64,000 bases of DNA, taken from positions 18,290,489 through 18,354,488 of the forward strand of contig JAKZAP010000022.1 of the NCBI GenBank assembly GCA_023053575.1, written 5' to 3'. The notes under the pieces are model-generated. The model saw only the letters and a program-made list of their open reading frames with translations. It was not told the DNA's origin and ran no database searches. Positions 9,015 to 20,703 of this stretch are shown piece by piece. Position 1 is the stretch's first letter. Every line of letters begins with the position of its first letter. Both the position numbers and the translations under genes were made by a program. This stretch comes from Branchinecta lynchi. Taxonomy: Eukaryota; Arthropoda; Branchiopoda; Anostraca; Branchinectidae.

Positions 9015-11695
9015 GTGTTGCGAGAGCAACACTTTGGTTTTGTCCTCGTTTTTTTTTTTTTTTTTTTTTTTTCCTATGACTCCGATTTCATTTTATTCCT
9101 GGTAACTGAGAAGGGTCTAACCTGTGCGGTTTTTACGGAAAGTGTGGACCTTAGGCCGGATTGATGAATATGACATTACATTTTGGAAAGCTCCGTAGAA
9201 CTCTTGCCTGGGGCAAATAAGGATGGTTTTTGCTTGTCCTCGAGCCAGAGCCTACGGTTTGCGAAGTGAAGTGGAGTTGTATAGCCTATGTCAGAGAGGA
9301 CTATCTGAAGTTGTGTAGCGAACCTTTCGTTTCATCAAAAGATGTTTCTGCTTTCGAGTGGAAAGCTCCGTTCTAGCACGCAAGCAGGCAGGCACCAGTT
9401 TCAAATTGAAGATGGACTAAAATCTATAAGTGTTAAATATATGCGGCAGTTACCCGGCCCCACAGCCAACATATCTTCTTTCAGTGATAAATAGAAAAAT
9501 CTACAGAGACAAAAAAGTGGCTTTTTCCCACGGGTCCGAAAGTGCTGCCATCTATTGTTTCTGTCCATGTCTGCGACGATTTCAGCAGAGTTTATAATTT
9601 TTTTTTTTTTGCACTTTGGTTTGTGGTAGAGTACCGGTATCAGATGTGCCTCTTAAACTTTAAAAGTTCTCTCATTGCTAAAGAAACTAGAGCTTACCCT
9701 TTGCTCCTTTCTAAGTCGTGACGTTAGAAAGTTGGCCTACGGCAAAAAAGTCAACTTTTGAACTAAGACAGGTAGAATTTTTTTTTCGACGGCAATCGAA
9801 AGCCATTGATGAGCTGATCAAAGTATATGTCATCCATTTTTTGGTACAAAAATTCCTTCATGAGATACACCAGTTTGAAAATTTCAAAGGGGTTGACAAC
9901 TTCATAGTAAGGTACATTGAAACCAAAAATAGGCGATACCAGTTATGATACATATAGGGGACTTTTAAGCAACAGTCGACTGTTAGCCCATAATCATCTT
10001 CGGTAATGAGGGGTTTGCAGCTTTTGCTAGTTGGTATACCTGTTATTTGTTTCCGGTGTATTCGATGGTAAGAACAATTTGGTTCCCAATGGTAAGATAT
10101 GCAAGGGACTTGTAAGTAATAATCGGCTGTTATGCTACAATCATCTTCTGCGATGATGGGTTTGCAGCTTTTGCTAGCTGGTGTACCCATTATTTGTTTC
10201 CGGTTAACTTAATGCATATCATGGGAGAAGGACTTGTAAGTAGGAATCGGTTCACGAGGGGCTAGGAATTTTTGCAAATGGGTGCACATTGTATTCGATT
10301 TCTATAAATCTGACGGTAAGAAAGTTGTTGCGATGGTCTATCAATGTAACCGAGGATTAACTGTTTACACAACGGATACAAACGAAAATGTAAAGCAATG
10401 AGGTAGTTTCATATTAATTAATAGTGTCATCTATGGTATTTTAATCCTGAAAAGTTACGGATAGCTTTCTATTACCAACTAGATTATATAAGATATTGTT
10501 CCAAGTTTTCATCCGTCACGATGTCTACGATTGAAAAGGATAAAGTACAACTGACTACAAAGTTAATTTAGTCCCTTCTTCCTATATTATTTTGTTGTTG
10601 TTTTTACAACGCTGAAGAATACCTTTTGATCATATGATTAATTTTTTTAGAACATCCCGTTTAAAAAGCTTATGCTATAATCTTCTTCAGCGATGAGGGG
10701 CTTGCAACTTTTGATAGCTGGTATATCCATTATTTGTTTCCGGTGAATTTGATGTCAATCACGGGAGAGGGACTTGTAAGTAAGAATCGGTTCACGAGGG
10801 GCTAGAAATTTTTGAAAATTGGTGCAGATTGTATTCGATTTCTGTAAATATGACAGTAAGAAAATTTGTATCGATGGTCTATCGCTATAACCTAGGATTA
10901 ACTGTTTACGCAACGGGTACAAACGATACGGTAATGTAAAACAATAAGGTAATTTTGTAATAATTAATAGTGTCATCTATGGTATTTTAATCCTGAAAAG
11001 TTACGGATAGCTTTATAATATCAACTAGATTATATAAGATATTGTTCCAAGTTTTCATCCGTCACGATATCTACGATTGAAAAGGATAAAGTTCAACTTC
11101 GACGGCAATCGATAGCCGCTGATGAGCTGATCAAAGTATATGACATCCATTTTTTGGTAAAAAAAATTCCTTTATGAGATACACTAGTTTTCAAGGGGTT
11201 GACAACTTCAGTAGTAAGGTACACACTGAAACCAAAAATAGGCGATACCAGTTGTGAGACATTTAGGGGACTTGTACGCGACAGGCGACTGTTAGCTCAT
11301 AATCATCTTCGGCAATGAGGGGTTTGCAGCTCTCGCTAGTTGGCGTACCTGTTATTTGATGAACAGTTTGGTTCCCAAATGTAAAACATGCAAGGGACTT
11401 GTAAGTAATAATCGGCTGTTATGCTACACAAATCTTCAGCGATGAGGGGTTTGCAACTTTTGCTAGTCGGTGTACCCATTATTTTTATCCGGTGAACTTG
11501 ATGTCTATCACGGGAAAGGGACTTGTCAGTAGAATCGGTGCACGAGGGGCTAGAAATCTTATTGTATTCGATTTATATAAATCTGACGGTAAGAAAGTTT
11601 GTATCGTTGGTCTATCGCTGTAACCTAGGATTTACTGTTAACGCAACGGGTACAAACGATACTGTAATGTAAAACATGGTAGTTTCGTAATAATT

Positions 11696-13021
11696 AATAT
11701 TATTATTATTATTATTATTATTTATTTGAATCCTTCAAAACTGAAGAGTAATGTATAAAAAGGAACAACAACATGTCAGTCAAACTCACACTCACTTACA
11801 TACTAATAAACAGCTGACCGTTAAAAACCATGAAAGAAAAAAAAAAGAAAACGAAGCTCAAAATAAACAAACTAAGCCGGGGATTTTTTTGTGAAAAAAG
11901 GAAAAAGGTTGTGATGAAGAAGAATGTTGTCAGCCTTTTTATGAAAGTTCTGAATTTTACTATTTAAAGTTTCCAAAGGATTCTTCACTTTAAAATTCGA
12001 AGTTAGGAAAGAGTTACTCGCAGAAATCGGGAAACCAAGAAGGAATTTAGAGAATTTATAATAAGTAACTTTTAGCGTAGAAAGTTCAGAAGGACGGAAA
12101 GAAGAAAAGAAAGCAGACGGAAAAAGAATGTGAGGAAGTGCAACAGCCGTATAAATAGAACCAAGAACATCTCTGCGATACATCCCTCGTAAACGAATAA
12201 CAGCACCGAATGCTCTTCTTATTTTATCTTGCACATGTTGAATAAGGATAAGTTTCCAATCCCTGGTATTAGATGAGTAAGGGATTCCAAGATACATAAC
12301 TTTCTCAACAGGGCTGAAAACAATCCCCCCACCACAATACAGAGGGGAATTCTGTGTCGGCAAACTACTAATCACAAAATAATTACACTTTTCAGAACTA
12401 ATTATTAGACCCTTCTGCCCCAATTTAGACACTAGAATGTTAAAGTTTTCAATTAATTTTTCCTTTGACCGACTTAAAATAATAATATCATCAGCATATG
12501 CTAAAAACGTCACATCACGTGCAAAATGTATTAAAGAAGTCTTAAGCGACCGAAGACAATCTGCCAAACATGCATTAAAAATATATGGTGATAAAATTCC
12601 ACCTTGTCTAACGCCTTTTCCCACTGAAATTAAATTAGACAGAATTTTTGGGGAACGAATTGCCACTTGAACGTTCAGTCCATTATACCAGGACCTTAAA
12701 GCACGCACAACAGAACGGGGAATACCATTATACACAAGGGATAGAAGGGCAGCCGCATGAGAAATATTGTCGAAAGCACCTTTTATATCAATCAGAAGCG
12801 TATAAAGCGGTTGTCCGCTCACTCGCGCATCATTGGTTAAAGTGGAAAAAGTAGCGTGCGCGTGATCGCAACCCATACCCCTTTTAAATCCAACCTGGTT
12901 TAACCCGACATCAAGGCCTTCAAACATATTTTTAAAACACATTTCAAAAAGTTTACTAATAATACAACCCTTGGTTATTGGTCGATAAGAACCGCAAGAT
13001 TTTAAATCCTTTAAATCCTTA
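11696..13021 (-). mobile_element. 5'-truncated LINE insertion
   Basis: Comparison with the uninterrupted sister units (TAATTAATAGTGTCATC) shows the foreign block exactly. It starts with an (ATT)n run at about 11697-11728, the 3' tail read from the minus strand, and ends near 13021 just before AGTGTCATC. At the 5' junction the block shows TTAAATCCTT twice. No long target duplication is present. The 3' untranslated region is about 140 bases. The open coding frame suggests a fairly recent, dead-on-arrival copy. Confidence 0.8.
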
Positions 13022-13032
13022 AATAGTGTCAT
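11872..13032 (-). pseudogene. LINE reverse transcriptase, 5'-truncated but open
   Basis: An uninterrupted 386-codon minus-strand frame encodes a non-LTR reverse transcriptase from the SYRPI region onward. Residue positions: DIKGAFD (motif A) 82-88, VRQGGILSPYIF (motif B) about 141-152, YADD (motif C) 179-182, YLGIPYS 247-253, then a basic C-terminal region to the stop. The first dozen or so codons, including the Met, come from the host repeat and a small filler duplication, so this is no natural start. Endonuclease and N-terminal RT are missing, so it cannot retrotranspose itself. The C-terminal third resembles the fragment at 59690-60485. Confidence 0.85.
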
Positions 13033-14039
13033 CTATGGTATGTTAATCCTAAAAAGTTACGGATAGCTTTATAATACCAACTAGATTATATAGGATATTA
13101 TTCCAAGTTTTCATCCGTCACGATGTCTACGATTGAAAAGGATAAAGTTCAACTGACTGCAAAGTCAATTTAGTCCCTTTTTCCGATATGCTTTTGTTGT
13201 GGTTTGGGCAATCGATAGCCCTTGAAGAGCTGATCAAAATATATGCCTTCCATTTTTTTTTAACAAAAACCCTTCATGAGATAAACCAGAAAGTTTCAAG
13301 GGGTTGACAACTTCAGGAGTAAGGTACACACTGAAACCAAAAATAGGCGATACCAGTTGTGAGACATGTAAGGGACTTGTAAGCAACAGTCGACTGTAAG
13401 CAACAGTCGACCGTTAGCTCATAATCATCTCCGGCAACGAGGAGTTTGCAGCTTTTGCTAGTTGGTATACCTGTTATTTGTCTCAGGTGTATTCGATGGT
13501 AAGAACAATTTTGTTCCCAATTGTAAGACATGCATGGGACTTGTAAGTAATAATCGGCTTTTATGCTATAATCATCTTCAGCGATGAGGGGTTTGCAACT
13601 TTTGATAGCTGGTGTATCCATTATTTGTTTCCGGTGAATTTGATGTCAATCACGGGAGACGGACTTGTAAGTAAGATCGGTTCACGAGGGGCTAGAAATT
13701 TTTGAAAATTGGTGCACATTGTATTCGATTTCTGTAAATATGACAGTAAGAAAGTTTGTATCGATGGTCTATCGCTATAACCTAGGATTAACTGTTTACG
13801 CAACGGGTACAAACGATACGGTAATGTAAAACAATAAGGTAGTTTTGTAATAATTAATAGTGTCATCTATGGTATTTTAATCCTGAAACGTTACGTATAG
13901 CCTTCTTCCGATATTGTTTTGTTGTTGGTTTTACAACGCTAAAGAACAGCTTTTGATTATGTGATTATTCTTTTTAGAACATACCGTTTTAAAAGCTTCG
14001 ATAAGTTGACAGTTTCAGCATTTAACCGACAGCGAAGAA

Positions 14040-14126
14040 ACAAAACCAAAGTGTTGCTCTCGCAACACTTTAGCCGGCGAAGCCGGACAAAGGTTGCCGC
14101 AACACTTCACGTTGCCCGGGCAACGT
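14040..14126. other. cluster of short palindromes
   Basis: In 90 bases: AGTGTTGC-TCTC-GCAACACT, GCCGGC-GAA-GCCGG, and the perfect 18-base palindrome ACGTTGCCCGGGCAACGT at 14109-14126. The first belongs to the inverted end of the 9015-14068 element; the others lie just outside it. Confidence 0.6.
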
Positions 14127-14329
14127 AGGTCTAGTTTACTTTTATCTGCACGTCGTTCAGTCCGCATCGTTCTTCTGGTTTTTAGTTGCATTCCATCTTA
14201 TGTTTGTTGTTCCGCATCGTTTTTCCTGTTTTTATTGTGGTGAATTTAATGATTTAGTTTAGTTTTTTTCGCTGAGGACGGTTTGCCGGAAGTGCACCCG
14301 AAATTGTATTTATTCCTCGCACATCATCT

Positions 14330-15355
14330 TGGACTAGCTGACCAAGAAAAAAAAAACCCCGAAAATCTCGTTTTTCTGCTTTATTTGACGACATCTACGT
14401 AGTAGTGACGCTGATGTTTTCTCGAGTGAAAGAATCACATCTTGGACGCCGAACTTCTGAACCAATTTGTGGTTGCGGCAGGAACGAGGAAGGTGCATAC
14501 AAAATGCACAATGATAATAATAACACGTCTTCACAGCTTTAATATCTTTTTTTCGCAGAATGTGATAAAACCAGAACAGTATAAGATGTAAGGAGTGCAG
14601 AAAGTGCTATAAATTCGCCCAAGTGCTTTCCGGTCGTAGCGACCTTAGTTTGGACATAAACGACTATATCCAAGACGAATCAACCTCAATAATAGCCGAA
14701 CAAGCCTTGCGAAATAGTCTTTTTGAAACTGTGGACGAACCAGAGAATCGGATACTGGAATCGAAATAGGTTCCAGGGACAGCGACACGGGTTCACGGGA
14801 ACATCCAGCATTAAAGCACAGATAGTCGCATTTCGAAAAATTAATGCCAAGACCAATTTTTGAAAATTCTGAAGAACGAATGCTAAAAAAAATTTCAGTT
14901 GTAGATTTACTTCTACTGAAGAGTAACAGGTCGTCAGCGTACGCAATATAACTAACTCATAGCAACATCTTTGTAAAAATAAGAAGGCAAAAGCGAATTA
15001 AGACAAATAGAGATGGCAGCCTTGAAAATGTGTGGAGATAAAACACTCCCTTGCCTAACATCATTCTGCACTGGGTTACTCTCCGATATCTGACCCTGCC
15101 ATTTGATATTAATAGCTGAATTAGCAGACCAAAACTGTAAAATTTTCACGATAGAGTGGTTCACTCCAAACCGCGTCAGAGATAAAAGAGCCTGTGAGTG
15201 GACGACATTATCAAAAGCACCGGCTATATCAGTTGAACAAAGGTGAACCTCAGATTTTTCCGGGTCGCCTGTTTCATGACGGTTGTCAGAATGCGGTGAG
15301 CATGAGCACAGCTAGTTCCCGCGCGGAATCCAAACTGAATACTTCCAAAATCGTA
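14330..15355 (-). pseudogene. decayed LINE reverse transcriptase
   Basis: Minus-strand frames show NDVRQGSVLSPHIF (motif B, about 15056-15020), then after a frame change AYADDLLLFSRSK (motif C, about 14945-14905), and nearer the 3' end LPRSCRNHKLVQKFGVQD. That last stretch resembles the LINE fragment at 42485-43265 (YAKHLLHLSKLCHNHTL). At least one frameshift separates the motifs. The 5' side ends where a different LINE tail begins (15362). Confidence 0.68.
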
Positions 15356-15361
15356 CTATGA

Positions 15362-15560
15362 TTAGGTTAGATTAGATTAGATTTTTGTATTGCTAAATTA
15401 CATAATAACCCATGATAGGTAACCGCCAATGAGAAGACATAAATGCACTGGCACTGTGCGGTTATCACAATCTACTTCAACTTAACTTACACAATAACTT
15501 AATTTCATTTCAACACTAATTCATCAATTTTTCTTTCCATATAAAGAGTGTATTTGTCAG
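15362..15560 (-). mobile_element. LINE 3' end with (TCTAA)n tail
   Basis: GATTAGGTTAGATTAGATTAGA on the plus strand is a pentanucleotide tail of a minus-strand retroposon, followed by about 170 bases of likely 3' untranslated sequence. No coding part is visible. Confidence 0.5.
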
Positions 15561-15589
15561 ATCAAGCCTAAAACTTTGGATCACAGATG

Positions 15590-17165
15590 GAATAAAAACA
15601 AGTGCCATAAAAACGATTGCCGAACGTGATGTAATGCTACAAGCACAAGGAAACTGAGCAGGCACATAAACTGCGGAACATCATTATCCGAAAAATAAAT
15701 GCCTCGAGGAAAGGATTCGGCAGAAACAAGGTTCAGCCGAAACTATTGGAATTAGACCCTAAGAAATTCCATAATACAGTTCAGAACATGATGGGATTGA
15801 GACGAAACCCGTACAACTCAGAGATAAGGAGGGAGTGAGACTATCAGCCAAAACAATCAACCAGCATTTTGCCAATTTGTCCCAAACACCCTGGTCTATC
15901 ACAACATCCTCAACTTCCACCAATAGACGAAATCCCGGTGATTGCAGTAATCAAGATGGACGAGACATTATCAAGGCTGGACCTCAACAAAGCCTCTCAC
16001 CCAGCGGAAAGTCTCACTCATTTCATCAAACTTTGCTCAAAGTCACTGCCGACACCTTTCACTTCGGTTGTTAATCAATGTCTAGTCCAAGGAGTTTCCC
16101 CCATACCACACCAATCCCTAAGAAAATGGCTCCCAAGTCCGCAAACCACCTCCGACCAATATCGAAGACCTCCGCGTTCTCCAAGGTGTTTGAAAGCTTC
16201 GTATCATCGACCCACGGCAATATGGTTTTCGTTCGCTTTATTCTCGACATCCTCAAGCACCTGGAGAACGAGGGACCCTTTGTCGACAGCTTAATTGCTG
16301 ATGTTGTGAAGGCATTTCACACCATTGTAATCGACGAAGCATCAGCCATGGGAGCCAGAAAAATAGTCTTGAGAATGCTTCTGAGTTTTCTCTCAGACCA
16401 ACAACAGTGCGTCCACTTCAGGACGGGGAGCTATCTGACATCCTTGCCATGACATGCGGAGGAGCTCAGGGTACAAAGATAGGGCCTATTGCCTTTGTCG
16501 TAATCATAAACAGAGTGGTCCTTGAACTTACCAACCGTTATAAATTTGCTTATGACTTATCCCTGACAGTATTCCGACTACTTCCCGATGCTCTGCAAAA
16601 AGACCTAGTCAGGCAAGTGTTGGAAGAACTGAAATCAGAAGCTCAGGCAGTGAATCTCGAAATAAGCAGAGAAAAGACAACACTGTTCCGAGTCAACCTC
16701 TTAAAAAGAGACATACCTGAGCTCACATCGGACGAACTAACTACAACCCAAAACATCAAAATCCTCGGACAAAATATTGATGGTGACTGGAGGTGGAATT
16801 CTCATTTTAAGTCAGTGGTCTTCAAAGCATCTTTGTCAAGTCTGCGGAAACTTGTCCTCAACAGGCAGACGTTGTTGACATGCTTCAAAACCGTATATCA
16901 GACCCCTAACAGAGTACGCATGTCCTGTCTGGCACAGCTCACTTACAGAAGACCAGCATAAAAAACTGAGCAGATCCAAAAGAGAGCATGCAAAGTAATA
17001 TTGGGAATGGGATATGAGGATTATGAAAAGAGCTTGAAGATCTTTAAAGATCACGTCGTTAAGTCAAAGGAGGCATATGCTTACCATGAGATTTGGCACA
17101 AAAATACTAGCGTCCGAATTATATCGCGACATTTTGCCCGAATTCTCAAAAGAAAAGAATGACCG
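15590..17165 (+). pseudogene. LINE ORF2 fragment (reverse transcriptase), frameshifted
   Basis: Successive frames spell an RT in order. 'PIPKKMAPKSANHLRPISKT' at 16110-16170 is the entry to the RT domain. 'DVVKAFHTI' near 16300 matches the motif A region. 'GGAQGTKIGPI' at about 16456-16490 is motif B. 'FAYDLSLTV' near 16545 stands where F/YxDD is expected, with one Asp lost. KILGQNIDGDWRWNSH and, after a stop, QKRACKVILGMGYEDYEKSL follow in the thumb and C-terminal region. Several frame changes and the missing catalytic Asp make it dead. It differs in type from the YADD copies on the minus strand. Confidence 0.75.
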
Positions 17166-17179
17166 AAAATCGTACAATG

Positions 17180-17397
17180 AATCAGAAGAAGCAACGTAAG
17201 TCCTCCTGCAATACATTTATCCGAGTGTTACCTAAAGTCTTTTGTACCATACTTTATCAAACAGTTTAACTGTTCCTATAGCTACGTTATGCAATTTTGG
17301 CTTGTTTTTTTTATTGATGTAGTTTACTTATGAACTGATTATTTTATTTAGAAACTTTCTTTTGGCTATGGTATGTAGTTTTGACCTATCTTTTGTT

Positions 17398-17433
<36 letters not shown>

Positions 17434-17720
17434 CCACCTCCACTCCACTCAGTGACGCAACTTTCTTTATCACCACAACTCAAATTTCTTATCTTTATAC
17501 GTCACAATACGTTGTGTAATTTATTTATGAACTTGATTATTTTATTTAGAAATTTGAATGTTATTAGATAAGTAATATTTACCTGTCGAGTTGATTGATC
17601 GTGCTTGAAGCGTCTTTATTTGAATTGACATATACAACGCTATTCTTATGTATTTAAAGGTATTACTGATTAAATTATCATTTATCATTCATCAAGCTGA
17701 CTTTGAAACACATTCAAATA
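17180..17720. other. AT-rich stretch with long T run
   Basis: A T run of about 29 at 17400-17428 and AT-rich sequence around it. CAAGCTGACTTTGAAACACATTCAAA near 17695 resembles the outer part of the foldback at 37810-38040. No gene seen. Confidence 0.35.
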
Positions 17721-17734
17721 ATGCATAAAATGGG

Positions 17735-18445
17735 TGCGTCAGGGCCCATGATCATTTGTGCCTCAAGGTTTTTGCTTGCAAATGAATTAGCCTCCTTAAA
17801 GCGCGCATCATAATTGCTAAGTTCAAAAAATTCCAACTATTGGCCAAACGATAGATTTGTATGATCCCCAAGAGCCCATGATCATTTTCGCCTCAAAGTT
17901 TTTGATTACGAACGAGTTCCTTCACATCCTCATCTTTACCTCAAGGTACAAAATATATGTTCGAGCCAACGATAGATTTTCATGACCCCCAAGGGCCTAG
18001 GAACATTCGTGCTTCAAGGGTTTTCCTTACAAAGGATTTCGGTAAGCCCACGAGTTGACAAGTTCCCACAGTCACTTTTGACCAAAAGATATATTTTCAT
18101 GGTCCCCAGGGCCCATGATCTTTTTGGCCTCAAGGTTTTAGCTTGCAAATGTATTCTAGCCCCCTTAAAGCGCGCATCATAACTGCAAAAGTTTAAAAAA
18201 TACCAACCATTGTCCAAACGGTAGATTTGTATGATCCCGAAGAGCCCATGATCATTTTCGCCTCAGATTTTTTGATTACGAACGAGTCCCTTAAAGTTCT
18301 CATCTTTACCTCAAAGTACAAAATATATGTTCGAGCCAACAATAGATTTTAATGCCTCTCAAGGGCCTAGGAACATTCGTGCCTCAAGGGTTTTCCTTAC
18401 AAAGGATTCCGGTAAGCCCACGAGTTGACAAATTCCCACAGTCAT
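17735..18445. repeat. family D satellite with ~369-bp higher-order units
   Basis: Three monomer types (GGGCCCATGATCATTT, AGAGCCCATGATCATTTTCG, GGGCCTAGGAACATTCG) start at about 17742, 17873, 17993, then 18110, 18241, 18363. Steps are 131, 120, 117, 131 and 122 bases. The triplet repeats after 368-370 bases and corresponding monomers are far more alike than neighbours, so the array grew by copying trimers. Other pieces: 2165-2400 and near 53028. Confidence 0.8.
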
Positions 18446-18785
18446 CTTCTGACCTAACTTCGCAAGTGCCATAATAGCTTCTAGCTCTTGTTATATTGTG
18501 GATGCGAATAATTTGAATTTTTTGGCTCTGACCCCAGCCCTATTCGGTTAAACTTAAAGGGTTTATAGAAACATTCGAGCTGGCATTTTGGGGTCTGATT
18601 TTACAGTTTAGCTGAAAGCTGTACCGCACAGCATTAAATAACCGTCCGAAATAAAATACACCTCTATGATACAAGTTAGTTACGCAAGAAATACTTCGCA
18701 AAACTTCAAGCAGGTCTGATAGCCAGAAAACGATTGATGAGCCGTGTCAAGGTAGACCAGTAATTAAGTGATTTGTTTACAACCC

Positions 18786-19100
18786 GCCATTTTGAAAAAG
18801 CGGAGTAAATGACAGAAAATAAATAAAACACATAAAGACACAGAAAAGACATTTAATTTTCAATCTTCTGCCAGGAAGCAGTGGAGAACGTCGTGCGCTG
18901 GTTGGCCCCTGTTGTCCATGATTTTTTTTATAGCGACACGGATGTTGTCACAGAGTTCGGACACTGCCGTATCATCGACGGAGTAACAATTTCAGCCATC
19001 CGCTTTCAGCATGAGCACATGACACGTGTAATCTTTATTGTCGCAGAAGAAACTTCCATTAGAGATTCTGTTGAAATGTCTTTGCTTTGCATATAGCCGT
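18786..19100 (-). pseudogene. LINE 3' end (C-terminus plus 3' UTR)
   Basis: On the minus strand the frame ends IMDNRGQPAHDVLHCFLAED followed by a stop, then about 80 bases (ATTAAATGTCTTTTCTGTG...CATTTACTCCGC). The LINE at 42485-43265 ends with nearly the same residues and the same untranslated sequence, so both are copies of one family. The plus-strand ORF at 18881-19096 is its shadow. Confidence 0.65.
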
Positions 19101-19119
19101 GAGTTCGGCATTGTGAAAT

Positions 19120-20330
19120 GAAAGGGCTTTCAAGCTTGATCAGGAGTGCCTGTAAGTAAATGTAAAAGTACAGGACAGCGATGTCGTTGGCACTTTGGAA
19201 CAGTGGACGTTAAGTTTATAGCGTGTTTATTTTCAATGCGCCTGTGATATAGGGGAACGAGAACGTGAAAGCGCTTTCAAACTGGATCAAGGTTCTGTGA
19301 CCAAGTAGGACCAGTAGGTTGACAACAAAGTTTGCCGGACCTGTTGATGGACCAGTGGGTAGTGTTATGGAGACATCCCATAGCAATTTGCTCTGCAATA
19401 GTCCTCCTAGTTATTTCCTCCCTCTATCGCCTACTTTTCTATATATCTCTTCGGTTTTCATCACCATCATTCATTTCCAGGCATCGTGACAATAGGTCAC
19501 TCGGTCTTTATCCCCGAGCTCCAGTTAGCTGCTCGCTAATCCAACGTCCGGCTTTTATCCATTTCATTCTAAGTATTTTGTCTACGGAATGAGTCCGTAG
19601 CCAAAAGCATTTCTCTTTCATCGGGAGTCCGAGCAGGACCTCTCTGTTATTTTATGCAGCGTTTACAAGTACAGGAAAACTTGAACAGAATCCGATCTTG
19701 GTGACAAGATTATGTTTACACGCAGAGGGAAAAAATAAATTCTTCAAACCAGAAAATCTGACAAAAATAAATTCACTTGCCAACAAAATTTTTTTTTTAT
19801 ATCATTTATGACATCAGTACTGATGATTGCTGCTCTTAAAAGCTATCTAGACTTTTTTTTTAGTCCCTTTCGCCAGCGCCGCCGACAAGATTCCTTTCAA
19901 GTAGAACGGAATTCCTTTCATCATGAAAGGATTCTCGCCCCGCTAGACTTTTTTCTACTCGTCTTCACGAACGGAATCCTTTCGAGTCGACCGGAATTAC
20001 TTTCTACTGGACGGGATTTCTTGTCCGTGTAAACGCTACATTAGTATTTATGGTAAGGATCAGTTTATGTATTTAGTTAGTGAATCAGTGTTCGCTTCAT
20101 ACTTGCTTATATATTATGTGTCAAACTCTTGTTCACTTAATACGAGTAAATTAACTATTGTCGTTATGGTCCATCTCGGCTAGTAGGCCTCGGGCTTGAC
20201 TGGATATGTGAATTCCAGCTTCGCTAGGATGTGTGAGACTTTCCCTTGTCTCTTATGTCCGGTTACCTGACTGGTCCTGGGGCTAGTGGGCACCTACGGT
20301 GTCAGAATGTCTTCAGCCCACACCCCGGGA
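19120..20330. other. unassigned 1.2 kb
   Basis: No domain recognised. Near 19870-20020, GGAATTCCTTTC and GGAATCCTTTCGAG recur as short imperfect repeats. Short ORFs (19332-19592, 19808-20032) have no identifiable content. Confidence 0.3.
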
Positions 20331-20340
20331 GCCTTATCTC

Positions 20341-20348
20341 TATAAAAG
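20341..20348 (+). promoter_or_regulatory. TATA box, possibly of an LTR
   Basis: TATAAAAG in the context CTTATCTCTATAAAAGCCGGC, with an initiator-like CGTTCATCC about 25-30 bases on. The surrounding block (about 20120-20700) has the look of an LTR: a GC-rich upstream part, a TATA box and a short leader. I could not find a second copy or a tRNA primer site in the window. Confidence 0.4.
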
Positions 20349-20436
20349 CCGGCCTACCACTCGTTCATCCTTACAACAATGGAGTAAGAGGTGGGATTAT
20401 GGATTACTTCCCCCAGGTTCAACCTTATAACAGTAG

Positions 20437-20703
20437 GGAGGGGTTGCTACTGCAAACCCAAGTATCGGGGTCAGTACGACTCGAAAAATTTTTTGCTTTG
20501 TATTTCAACGGATATACATTGTAGGCACTGGAAATCTTCGAAAGCAGCCCCCTCCTCGTCTGCTACTCGAAGTAGCAACTGAGTGGATACTATCGACATC
20601 TAACCTAGCACTCACACCTCTTCTCATCAACCTTCAGTCGCTCCTGCCAAAGGGGAGTATCGTTATGAGCCCAACTACTCCCTTCGTTGGACTTGTTCGG
20701 TAA
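20437..20703 (+). other. open frame downstream of the TATA box, possible exon
   Basis: 88 codons without a stop; the later part (EVATEWILSTSNLALTPLL) reads like protein. The frame closes in a TAA that overlaps a strong donor-like site, TTCGGTAAGTTT at 20696-20707. It lacks an early ATG. It could be a coding exon ending at the donor or an open stretch of LTR leader. Confidence 0.2.

Larger units (their letters stand above)
9789..13990. repeat. ~0.8-kb tandem units, one partial and one interrupted
   Basis: Unit starts (GGCAATCGATAGCC, GAGCTGATCAAA) lie at about 9789, 11099 and 13207; a unit lacking its first half begins near 10665. Unit ends share TAATAGTGTCATCTATGG and GAAAAGGATAAAGT. Each unit has an inner ~125-bp repeat (TGAGGGGTTTGCAGCTTTTG). 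The copy starting at 11099 is split by a LINE at 11696-13021. ORFs such as 9858-10190, 10755-10976, 13313-13621 and 13621-13866 are repeat translations that recur because the units do. Confidence 0.75.
9015..14068. mobile_element. possible 5-kb element with palindromic 29-bp inverted ends
   Basis: The sequence at 9015-9043 and its exact reverse complement at 14040-14068 both contain GTGTTGCGAGAGCAACAC, itself a hairpin with a GAGA loop, followed by TTTGGTTTTGT. Between them lie repeated ~0.8-kb units. Flanking TTT on both sides could be a 3-bp target duplication. No transposase is visible. It may be a foldback-type non-autonomous element or simply two dispersed hairpin repeats in opposite orientation. 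Confidence 0.45.

Noticed and set aside
11872..13032. Intact host reverse transcriptase gene
   Set aside because: The Met and first codons come from the flanking repeat, the N-terminal RT and endonuclease are missing, and a microsatellite tail marks it as a truncated retroposon.
17735..18445. Regular repeats suggestive of a CRISPR array
   Set aside because: Units are 117-131 bp and diverged, without short identical repeats and unique spacers, in a eukaryotic context. It is a satellite.
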